The position numbers and the translations under genes are program-made. A stretch of 64,000 bases of DNA from Mycogone perniciosa (Eukaryota > Ascomycota > Sordariomycetes > Hypocreales > Hypocreaceae): positions 1 through 64,000 of the forward strand of contig JAOALB010000172.1 in NCBI GenBank assembly GCA_025331125.1. Direction: 5' to 3'. The notes beneath the pieces are model-generated. The model was not told the DNA's origin. It saw nothing but the letters and a program-made list of their open reading frames with translations, and did no database searches. Below are positions 54,716 through 64,000 of the stretch, one piece after another. Position 1 is the stretch's first letter, and each line of letters opens with the position of its first letter.

Positions 54716-57029
54716 TGTGATGAGGGTAGCGAAAGATGCTGTAAACGTGGAAGGTGCAGTGATGAAAGTTGAAGGTGATCTTGTTTAAGTAGGAAGGGGA
54801 TAAGATAAACCCCAAAGGGACAGCCAGTAAGAAGAATACTCTGAACTGGTGGTCTAAGAAGAAAGAGATAATGATAATGAATTCATAGCAACCAAAAGGT
54901 ATGATTCTGTTACTGTTCTTATATATTTTTTTAGGAACGCAGCTTAGTGCCTGTCGCTATGCAACTGGGAGTTTGTCTTAGATACTGCATGGGCCCATTC
55001 ACTTCCTCTCTCAATATCATCATACATTGACATATATTGCGGGGGCTGCAGAAGAGACTAATCGTTAGTAGAAACACTCCAAAGATAATGCAGTAGTATC
55101 CCTTGATTGACATATATTGCGGGGCTGCAGATGGGTTGGGGGACTAGGTGTTTGACAGAAATCTCTCCAACAAGTCACAGGAAGAAAAAGTTGACACTAG
55201 TAATATGGGGTAGAATACACTAACTAAGAAATTGAGCGGTTACGGGGATCTCGGATTCCGAAACAACTTTCACTCCCCGTTATCTACACTAAGCTGATAG
55301 CTTCCTAATTAGGATTGAGGCATATGGAGCTTTGCTGCTAGTATATTGGGAATTCACTACTCCTACAATATCCGTGGCTACGAAGACTATTATAGAATAC
55401 TAAAGCAATATTTAGTTCTTAAACTTACTTCAGTTCCCCGAACCGCATGCAATTATAGCTGATAGCGGTTTGAAATCATAGAGATTAACTTGAGTATAAA
55501 GCGATGATCGTTGCTTCATCTAAGTTTAGTACGAGTATTATCTGCTGATCATTGGAGGAAGATCATGACATGCTGACTGCAGCGACCCACTTAATATGCA
55601 TACAACTGATACTCTATTATACACTTATACCTTAATTCACAGTGACAGAAACCTCGTATCCGGAGGCTTGCAGGGTAATAAGATTCTACGCTACTGCTGG
55701 TCCGAGTCAAATGAAACGCCCTGTTAATACTGAAGCAAGAAAAGCATTGACTTATTTGTACGGCACTTAGATCCAGATACATAGTTGCACATGCAACAAT
55801 GCATTGGATTTCTCATTTTAAGGAAACATTTATTATGTGGTAGGCAATGACTCAGCTCCAGCTCACCCAACTAGTTTGCCCTTATCCACTGATGAGCTAT
55901 CATTTTTTGAGAGAAGGCTAGAAAGAGTTGTTTATCGCTAAGGAGAGCTCTGCTCGGAGCTTTGAAGGTAGCAGATGCGTATTCGGAGCTGGATGGAGGT
56001 GTGGTGAGCTGGTTTTGGAGAAGAGAAGTTACGTGTCTCAAGCCACAGATGGACCCCAAATGGAATGCGTGTCTGTCTAAAAACATTCCCAGCCAACATC
56101 CATAGGGTCGAATTGTTAGTATTATCTCCTGGCAATGCGCAGTTGGTAGAACTTGACACTCTATCAGGGCTCTCAACAGACGGCGAGATAATTGGTGTTG
56201 GCCGAATAGACCTGTTCTGACGATTACTATTAAGTTCTAATCTGTGACCTGACTATAGGTAAAATTAAGCTTAATCATGGCTGCTGATAACGAGGCTTAT
56301 GAATACGAGTGCCCCGTCCTCCCTGTTTCGGTTATTGGTTGTTATCTACTCCGTACCCCGTAGACTTCCAAATAAAACATACCATGTATTTAGGATTATG
56401 AAGGGCTTTATCTGATAGGCTTTAGTTAACCTTTTTGATAGAACTGCATAAATTTCCTTTACGAGTAGAATCTACCAAGATTAGCCTCAAAAATAACTGT
56501 TTAGTATAGAGGTAGTAACTAATACCGTATCGTTTAGGGGTAAATCAGTCAACTTAGAAATATCCACCATAAACACTCCACCATGGGATGTGGAGCTACA
56601 GTCAAGTGAGATAAAAACAGTGACTGATATTATTAGCGAAATGGACTACGGAGTACGGAGGAGGATTGATAGTTATCCCACAAAGACCTTTTTTTGTTGA
56701 GCACTTATTAGCGCTATTCCTATATACCTGTTATGCATATAAGGATGCCCGACCGTCCGCCGTTTACTCTCATTCTTAGGATGGTTATCTAATCCATTCT
56801 TTCTATGTATGCTACATCATGCTAATTCACTGACAACGATCTTGCAGAAAATACTCTGAATATCGCTTTCGTCATACATAGAGTTTTTAATATCATTCTC
56901 GGCCTCATTGTGTCCAAAATCGATTATCTCGGAGAGCTATGCAAGCCTCGCATTTCTAAGAGCCTTGCTCTGGTAGAATAGCTTTTCCCCGTTACATCTG
57001 ACAGTGGTATCATATCGTGACCGTCTTTC
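54716..57029. other. Gene-poor region
   Basis: Two near-identical 23-25-bp words, TTGACATATATTGCGGGG(G)CTGCAG, lie at about 55027 and 55106, 80 bp apart. TACGGAGTACGGAG occurs at about 56646. No gene supported. Confidence 0.35.
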
Positions 57030-57751
57030 CAGTGTACGTTGGCCTTGTCTGCATCATGCATTAGTTTAACAATAGCTTCCTATTTATTTAAAGCTTTATA
57101 TATGAGCGGTGTTCAATTGGAAGATTCCCTCGAGTCTGCTTCAGTCTGTCCCAGCTCCAGTAACAGCGTGACAATATCATCATGGCTCTCCTCAGCGCCA
57201 TATGACAACAGAGTCCGACCATAACTGTCAGGCTTCCCTCGTATCTCAAGACTCCTACTACCTGAAAATGTCGAACTACGCTACCAGGTGCAAATCCGTT
57301 ATTCGGCTTGGAAAGTGCTGACTGTAATTCGGTGAGAGCGGGCCGACAGCCATTTGTGTTTGACTCGACGCTTCTGCCCCTGCCTCGTGCGGCGTAGCGA
57401 TAGAGCGGATATTAGTAATCGCTCCTTGAAGTCATCGTCCGTTTGACGGGGTCTACCCTTGAAGACATTGGCATTGAATGAGAGATACGCAACGCAAACT
57501 TCCACAATCATGGTCTCTGCATCTGGAAACCAACGTTCGACTGTTCGCGCGAAATATTCTTTTAGCGTGGAGTGAATTAACTGGATCTCTTGACTGTCAA
57601 TACTGGTCGTAATAAATCCAGCATATACCGACATAATGTTCTCAACCGATACTAAGTTTTCTTCATCAAATCCAGGCAATAAAGTTAGGCCAACAGGAGG
57701 CTGACAGATTACTAATCTGTTTTCCCAAACGCACCTAGGCAAGGCCGACAC
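57030..57751 (-). pseudogene. Second NLR relic (post-NACHT region and ankyrin repeats)
   Basis: Frame 57299-57751 matches the region just after NACHT in fungal ankyrin NLRs (LPGFDEENLVSVENIMSVYA, IQLIHSTLKEYFARTVERWF, VCVAYLSFN). Below it, minus-strand reading gives ankyrin pieces (GRTLLSYGAEESHDDIVTLL, ADSRESSN-stop-TPLIYKA, EAIVKLMHDADK) with in-frame TGA and TAG. The NACHT part is not visible, so this is a 5'-truncated, decayed copy. Confidence 0.65.
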
Positions 57752-58656
57752 ATCTTCCCTCCGCTATCTGAAGAATCGTAACCTCAATTTTCCCCTGTGA
57801 GTCTAGTTACTGCGGACAAAGCCTGGAAGTAGGCCCGTACGGTGATCAATGCATCTCTGCATATGTTCCCCACTCACACAAATACCCAATGAACTCGCTC
57901 TGCTGAACGCGTCACACATCTCCAAGATTAGTCTTGAGATCGTGCGCATCGTCCAAGGAGGCATTAGATATAGAAATGAGGTGGAGAACGTAACGCAATC
58001 TCGAATTTCCACTAACTACGGTCGCGTGTACTTGATGATACTTCAACTGGCTTACATGTATAAACATGAGGGAGGTGTGCCCCTGAATGTTTCAGAGCGC
58101 GTGACACGACACTTGCTAACTCGCAATAAAGATCCAATAATAACTATGAACCAAGAATATTATGTATATAATCAGTATAAAAAATATATAATATATCTTG
58201 TATAAAAATTGGTTTAGGATTTTTCAGATTTTTATTACCCGTAGGCTTGAGCCCGGGGGTGGGAAAGTCAACTTCTTCCCTCCCCCCGGTCTAAAGCCTA
58301 CGGGTAATGGTGCGTTAGGTACGAAGCATGAATGTGAAGTAGATACATGTAATGAGGTTTGTAACAGGATGATTATTCAATACGGATCCGGATTACTATA
58401 GGGAAATTGCAAGCAGTACCTTTGACTGAATAGATCCAGCTAGTATTATTAGTAATCCCGAGTCGAGTGTCAATCGTGCTACCGTTGGTGATGGGTAGAC
58501 TTGAGCTATATCTAAATGACTTGGCGCTTGACTTGCTTCAGGTTCTTGACGTGGATGTTTCGCCAGAAAGCAACGGCAACCCTTAAAATTGCTAGTGTAT
58601 TATTTTTTCCTTTTCTCCCCAGCTAATGTCCATACAGTTCAGTTCCCTATTGATAT
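57752..58656. other. Intergenic region
   Basis: Contains the hairpin at 58234-58308. A minus-strand frame 57803-58012 may be a remnant of the adjacent NLR relic but cannot be supported. Confidence 0.35.
58234..58308. repeat. 75-bp near-perfect inverted repeat
   Basis: Outer arms ATTACCCGTAGGCTT and AAGCCTACGGGTAAT are exact reverse complements (15 bp). The inner arms (CCGGGGGTGGGAA / TTCCCTCCCCCCGG) continue the pairing with few mismatches. It may be a tiny foldback element or a structured transcript end. Confidence 0.85.
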
Positions 58657-60828
58657 CTATGCAAGGGGCTCGCCATCCTTGATCTTCTGTACACCGTACT
58701 TCTCAAGCCGGATTGCCTGGATAGCAATGAAGCCGCTGGTGTCCTCGGGTGAGAATCCCTCCAGAGTATCCATAGAAGCCTCCGTTTCCGAGTAGAGGTT
58801 GCTTGTGTCGCTAGAACGTCCAAGGACATAGGCGTTGCCCTTGTAGGCCATCATGTGGACCTGTCCGTTTACATTCTTCTGAGAGAAGATGATGGAGTTC
58901 TCCAAGAACTCGCGCTCTGGGCTAAAGTACATACCTGGTCCAGGTTAGTATAATGCTTGAAAGCGGAAGGAAAGCGCGTACCATTGTACAGGCACTGTGA
59001 CCACTCCGGCGTTACCATGCGGTCGCGGACGGCTCGAACTCGCGAGTCGACTACGAGACCCTCAAGGTCTATGTGGGCGAGTCGGGCAATTGTCAATCCA
59101 GGGGTATCGTAACTATAATCAGTGAGGTCAGTATTAAACGTCCTAAAGCAAACTCTTAAGGCCAACTTGTGTGAAAGCAATGTAGAAAACTGACCATCCG
59201 CGGCTCTTTAGACCTAAATTTAAGTATTAGCATCATCGTTAGACATGGAATTGAAGCAGCGGGTACCTATGAAACGTGATTCCACGATGTCAATCCTGCC
59301 GACGCCTGTAAACGATTAGTACCGAGTTTGCTATTTATAGATGCCAGTATTACCGTTATCATGACCAATCTTGTTGAGGGCTTTAAAGATTGCCAATGAG
59401 CCAGTGATTTCTTGGTCACCAATCTCCAGCTTGACGGGAATGCCCTGTGCGAAATGAATGGTGAACTTGGTCGGCTCGTCGGGTGCCTTGAGAGGATCTG
59501 CGAGCAGATAAGCTTTAACATGTTCTTATCTAGATATTGCTCAAGGACAAAATCGAGGCTTACCAACGGTGCGTGTCCACAGGTTAGCAGGCGGCTCCAA
59601 CTCGGGTTTCTCCAAAATGCCGGATTCGTATGAGCAATGTGCTAGGTTGTCTGAATATGTGGTGTTAATAGAAGAAATCGGCACGCCTCAATAACCCTCA
59701 CATACCGTCCATGGACCACGGGGCCTTAGGAGAGGAGCTGACGGGGATGCCATTTTCAGCTGCGAACTTGAGAAGGTCTGCACGGCCCCTATCCAATAAC
59801 AGTCAGCAACTTCCCAAGCGATAAGCGAGCTCCCAAAAGGGACGTTAAGAAGGTTGCCTGCAAGGTACGGGAGTCTCGAAAAGGGGCAAAACTGACTGGA
59901 ATCGGTTGAAGAACTTGGGCATTCTCCACGGTGCAATGACAGACAGGGTCGGATCGCAGGCTTTCCAGGCCAGCTCAAAGCGAACCTGGCTGTGGCAAAA
60001 GAGTAAGTAATGCGTTGACCTCCTTTAGTGTCTTGTATAAGGTATGGACCTACTCGTTCTATCGGTGTGTATTAGCATCAAGCCCGCAGAAGGAGTAGAC
60101 AGAAACTTACGCCCTTTCCAGTGCACCCATGGCTCAATATCTGACAGTTGTACTTCTTAGCAGCTCGGACTTGAGCTCGCGCAATCACGGGCCTGGCAAG
60201 CGAGGTACCGAGGAGGTATCGGTCTTCGTAGACTGCGTTGCCTGTTGCATGATGTCAGTCAGCATATCCAACAGCGAAGGTAGGGTCGACAAACATTGGA
60301 TCGCGCGGAAGATCAGCTCATCAACAAACTCCTGCTGTAGGTTATCGATAACCATGCGCTCGGCACCCAGGGCCAGAGCCTTCTTCTCGACCGCTTCGAA
60401 GTCCTCTTCCTGTCCGACATCTGCAAGGAAGGCCTATCTCAGAGTCAGGATGTTTCATGTTTCATGTATTCGGCAGGGCGATCGTGGGCTGGATCGAGAT
60501 AGGACAAACGTACAACAACCTCATAACCCTAAATTGATGGATTAGCACGAAAAGATTGAGACGAGGGCGATTTGCATGGACACTCACCTCGAGAATGAGC
60601 CATTTCAGAATTGTGGATGTATCAAGACCTGAAATGCAATTGTTAGTGCAAGCTTAGCCAAAAGCCAGGTCGGTGAAGCATCGCGTAGAAGAGTCGTATA
60701 TATGCAAAACAACAACAACAAAAAGGACATGACTCGCCTCCCGAATAAGCTCTAGACGCAAGGGTTAGTCGTGTCCCAACAGGGATATGGCCATGCAATG
60801 CTTACAGACAAACTCGTTTCGAAGACAT
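58657..60828 (-). CDS. ARG1: Argininosuccinate synthase, 15 exons
   Basis: Orthologue of yeast ARG1. It ligates citrulline and aspartate with ATP in the cytosolic arginine pathway. Complement(join(58657..58934, 58982..59112, 59195..59213, 59267..59305, 59354..59497, 59564..59650, 59706..59788, 59897..59989, 60054..60058, 60111..60241, 60295..60433, 60514..60528, 60588..60628, 60738..60751, 60806..60828)) gives 413 residues, normal for the family. Signature pieces are AYSGGLDTS (ATP pyrophosphatase P-loop), GCTGKGNDQVRFE, APWRMP, LWTRTVDP, ESRFIGLKSRGCYDTPG and a C-terminal [13 protein letters not shown]. Every join keeps phase. Exon 9 from the genomic left is only 5 nt (AACGA, supplying N and part of D in GKGNDQ). 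Other small exons are 14, 15, 19, 23, 39 and 41 nt. The intron after the 14-nt exon begins GC (GGAG|GCGAGT), not GT. It appears intact. Confidence 0.95.
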
Positions 60829-61687
60829 GACGAGCGGTGGCCTCCGTTGACGAGGAAGAATGTCTGTGCTTGCAGATTAGAATTGGACGCGACCTCAATT
60901 GAAGAGAAATTGAGCATCTCTCCAGGCACTGCCCTGAATCTGAACGTACCGCTGAGGGATCTGGGAACTATGAGAAGAAGATGGGAGTGGAAGGAAAAGA
61001 AGAAGCACAGATACAGATGCGATGCAGATGAAGATGCAGTCTCAATGACCCCGCCCCCGCCGCTCGCGGAGTGAGTCAAAAAAGTCACGTGCTCATTAAA
61101 AAAAATGTTTCAGAGCCCGATTTCGGCTCGTAAGCAAGAAAAGCGTAGATAGTAGAAAACTTTGTCGAGCGATATGCACCGGATGGAGCAAAAAGCAAAG
61201 AACGGCACTGTTAATCAATGTAAAAGCAGCAAATTCTAATACTAAAGCATCCGTTCCTCTTCGAAGCAGGGGGGGTTGTTGCCGCAAAAGGAAGCTCTGG
61301 AACTGTCAAAATCCAACTCGAAGCCGGGCATACACCGCGTATTTACATAATATGAACAGCTTTGAATGTACTCCGTACTCCGTCAGCGTGCGGGGGCAAT
61401 ACATGCATGCACTGCCTTGACTCATATTTATCAGCGCTTTAAATACAGAGTACAGAGTACGGCCCACCCAGTTTGGCTCTTGTGATAATAATGGATTTAC
61501 TCGTAATAGAAATTAATTAAAATAAACTGCGAAGTTGCGAAAGTTAATTAGTTACATGCACTTAACCTAGTGGGATGTCGTGCAGGAGGCACATTGTATC
61601 TCTGTGCGCTTTACATATAAATGGCAAGTATCTTTGGGGTGCGGGATAGTCAATCCCTTTAAATAGAGCGTGGAATCGCAATAGCTA
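60829..61687. other. Upstream region of argininosuccinate synthase
   Basis: Promoter side of the arginine gene. TACTCCGTACTCCGT lies at about 61370. No further gene supported. Confidence 0.4.
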
Positions 61688-61790
61688 ACCGTGCCACGCC
61701 CCACTTTTTCGCAGGTTCGGTTTCCTCCCAGCTCATAAGCTGGTGCTCCCTGGCCACCCAGCCACCCTGGCCACCCAGCCATTTTTCCAA
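61688..61790. repeat. Left terminal inverted repeat
   Basis: Matches the right repeat for 77 bp (61688-61764). It then has an extra 17-bp tandem copy, CCCTGGCCACCCAGCCA (61765-61781), before the last 9 matching bases. Confidence 0.9.
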
Positions 61791-61800
61791 ACCTCAACAT

Positions 61801-63480
61801 CTACACCTTCAATAACAGCTTTATATAGCCTGATCCATCTGAAACCTCAAGTCGTTGAAGCCGGCCCTTATTCCTCCATTGACAAGCTGTTTTTGCAGCT
61901 TTAAATACAGTCTTTTTGACCAATTTTATATACTTAGCCTCCATCTCACCAATTACCTTCATTATCTAAACTGTCTTCTTTTCTTCCTGTTGTGTTATTA
62001 TATTCCGAGCATTCTCCACTATAAGTGTTCCTCCTGACTTCAAGGGAGTATTCTTACTAGCCCGGCGTTTTCGATTGATATCCTGGGCAAGCTTGGTCCT
62101 AGCTAAATCCCTTTTAACTTAAACCAGCTCTATACCTATTGCTAGAGCCCCAGAGACAAAGCGATCCAGATTATATAAAAGCCCTTCATAAATAGCTGAG
62201 ACTGTAGAAGCTGTATATTGAATATCTTCAGCCAATTTATTTAATTGACGAAGTGTAACTGGTGTTTGAAAAGGCGAGGATCCTTGGTTGTAATATGTAT
62301 TTGAAGGTAGAGGTGTAACCTCTTTTAGCATTCGATTCTCTATAAGTGAAAGAACTTTAAGAGGATTAAATGGTGAGATTCCGGTCTTTTTAAAAGCAGA
62401 AGAAATAGTCAAGGATTTAAAGGTTTATTTTCGAATTCCTTGGATTATACTCAAGAACTCAATTTTCGTAATATTCATACACCCATCTCGAATAATAAGA
62501 TCCAGAGCTTTAGCATGATATCCTTTCATTGGCTGGAAAATAGCCACATCAAGAGGTTGAAGAAGGTGTGTAAGATGAGGAGGTAAAGCAAAAGGTATAA
62601 TGTTATTCTTACTACAATATTGAATGAATTCGTATATGTGATGCGAGCCATGGCCATCAAGGATAAAGAGACGTTTGGCCCCTTTCTAGACCTTTTTAGA
62701 GTGATGATTAAAGTGCTGTAGCCATTCGTATATTAATTCATCATTAGTATATCCAGAAGGGGATACTCCAATACAGGAATCAAGCTCCAATTCCTCAACT
62801 TCATACCATCTCTTCATCAAAGTTTTGCCAGATAAAATAAAAAAGAGAGGAATAAATGATCCCCCGGCTGAAATGGCTTCAATTGCAGTTGCTGACTCCC
62901 GATTTTCTGGAAGACCGAAGTAATAAGACCTCTTTCTTTTCGTAATAATAAGATGGTCTTTCCCTATTCCAATCCGGAAGCCAGTCTCATCCATGTTCTA
63001 GATATTATCTGGGACAATACTTTCAGTCTTAATGACTTTCTGAAGTATATTATACCATTCTGTAATAACAGGGATACTCTCAGATAAAGCATGGTTTGTA
63101 TCAAGCTTCTTTTGGGTCATAAGGCGGTATTTATGGCGTTTAATGAAGCGGTCAATCCAGTTTTTCCCAACTGTTGGGGGGTTGTCTCGTTGGGCTAATA
63201 ATGCCCTCTCACGAAGAATGCAATTTGCAGCATCAACCACAAATTCCCGGCGCACAGCAAGGTTGATATTATCAAGACGATCGATATAGCTGCATAAAGC
63301 ATTTTCTTCTGGTTGCGAAAGCTTCATATTAGTGTATTAACGGCCAGTAAAGGGGGGATTGCCAGCAAGACGACTTCGTAAACGGCTACGCGGCACATTG
63401 AATTGACGAGCAACAACCGTAATTTTAGTGCCAGGGTTTGCATTAAGGTAATTAATAGCTAATTGGATATTCTGTTCCAT
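61801..63480 (-). pseudogene. Fot1/pogo transposase with six in-frame TAA/TAG codons
   Basis: A single 560-codon frame starts MEQNIQLAINYL (helix-turn-helix: VVARQFNVPRSRLRSRL). It continues through a CENP-B/Tc5-type DNA-binding half (NWIDRFIKRHKYRL) and the DDE domain (first Asp in NMDETGF, second in FILDGHGSH, third in HLTHLLQPLD). It reaches a terminal TAG at 61801. The only lesions are premature stops at 63337, 62998, 62686, 62425, 62119 and 61966, all TAA or TAG at positions where Gln (CAA/CAG) or Trp would fit. There is no frameshift. The copy cannot move itself but its ends could be cross-mobilised. Confidence 0.9.
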
Positions 63481-63539
63481 AGCGATATAAAGGGTTGAGG
63501 CTATATTGATCGAGAAAATAGAGTAAAAAGGTTGAAGGG

Positions 63540-63625
63540 TTGGAAAAATGGCTGGGTGGCCAGGGAGCACCAGCTTATGAGCTGGGAGGAAACCGAACCT
63601 GCGAAAAAGTGGGGCGTGGCACGGT
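63540..63625. repeat. Right terminal inverted repeat
   Basis: An 86-bp exact reverse complement of the left repeat apart from the 17-bp insertion on the left. Confidence 0.9.
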
Positions 63626-64000
63626 TAGTGTATAATATCTCTCCAAGTCACATATCTACAAAGGTATTGTCGAAAACCTTCAAGTGCTACAAAAGGGAAC
63701 AGGAGCGGTTCATCTCTGGATTTGCTACATGCTTCACATGCTTTCAGAGAATCAAGAGGGTATTCCCACCACGCGCCGCAACGATGTCTTCCCCTGAGGA
63801 ATGGAAATTGAAGCCAGCAAGCGGTTGGGGCAAGGCGAAGTTGCCGGATTGAGGTTACGCAACAGGGGCGTATGCCGCTTGTATCCCGAAGTTGGCGTGG
63901 AAATAGCAAGAAATGACCCACGCGAGGAAAAAGGGGTCAGGGGGGAAAAGTCATCAGAGAAACACGAGAAAGGCCCAACAAAACGAATACACACATCAAT
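63626..64000. other. Window end, no gene assigned
   Basis: Short overlapping frames on both strands, none with recognisable domains. Confidence 0.3.

Larger units (their letters stand above)
61688..63625 (-). mobile_element. Fot1/pogo-type Tc1-mariner DNA transposon, complete ends, dead transposase
   Basis: A 1938-bp element flanked by TA on both sides (61686-61687 and 63626-63627). Terminal inverted repeats start ACCGTGCCACGCC and match over 86 bp. It encodes one transposase on the minus strand. It lies upstream of argininosuccinate synthase, about 860 bp from its start codon. Confidence 0.92.

Overview
The window is from a filamentous ascomycete, most likely Eurotiales (Aspergillus/Penicillium type). 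The evidence is short spliceosomal introns (about 44-110 bp, CTAAC/CTGAC-like branch sites), an intron-containing fungal tRNA-Pro, many short TACTCCGTAC palindromes between genes, and fungal families throughout (DUF3435, LaeA-like methyltransferase, GH5 endoglucanase, NACHT/ankyrin NLR relics, Fot1/pogo transposon). Exon joins below were derived by hand from reading-frame phase and splice signals.

Left part (1-38 kb): an accessory region that looks like the interior of a Starship giant mobile element. At its right edge is a five-exon DUF3435 tyrosine recombinase with C-terminal C2H2 fingers (35169-38036, minus). It is transcribed leftwards, the orientation of a Starship 'captain' sitting at the 5' end of its element. 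To its left lie genes reported as recurrent Starship cargo: a ferric reductase (3284-5301) and a broken patatin-like gene (1-2015). Other genes there are a MADS-like regulator, a BRCT-like acidic-repeat protein, an aminoglycoside-phosphotransferase-like kinase, a BCS1-like AAA ATPase, an Est1-like fragment, a LaeA-like methyltransferase, a pseudokinase and several unknown spliced genes. Neither element boundary can be fixed from this window alone.

The most unusual finding is a duplicated two-gene module that I do not recognise. A large gene (L) and a small gene (S) face each other tail to tail, twice, in mirror image: L1(+) 12149-13640 with S1(-) 13692-14189, and S2(+) 17593-18058 with L2(-) 18163-20019. 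L1/L2 and S1/S2 are paralogues with conserved exon structure. L2 is intact and carries internal repeats. L1 is thrown out of frame by a perfect 40-bp tandem duplication.

Right part (about 39-64 kb): this looks more like resident chromosome. It has a secreted protein, tRNA-Pro(UGG), a GPI-anchored GH5 endoglucanase, two decayed NLR genes, a secreted Cys-rich protein and a complete argininosuccinate synthase gene. The last has 15 exons including a 5-nt microexon and one GC-AG intron. At the far right is a complete Fot1/pogo element (61688-63625) with TA duplications and 86-bp terminal inverted repeats. Its transposase frame is interrupted only by six TAA/TAG codons, the pattern expected from repeat-induced point mutation.
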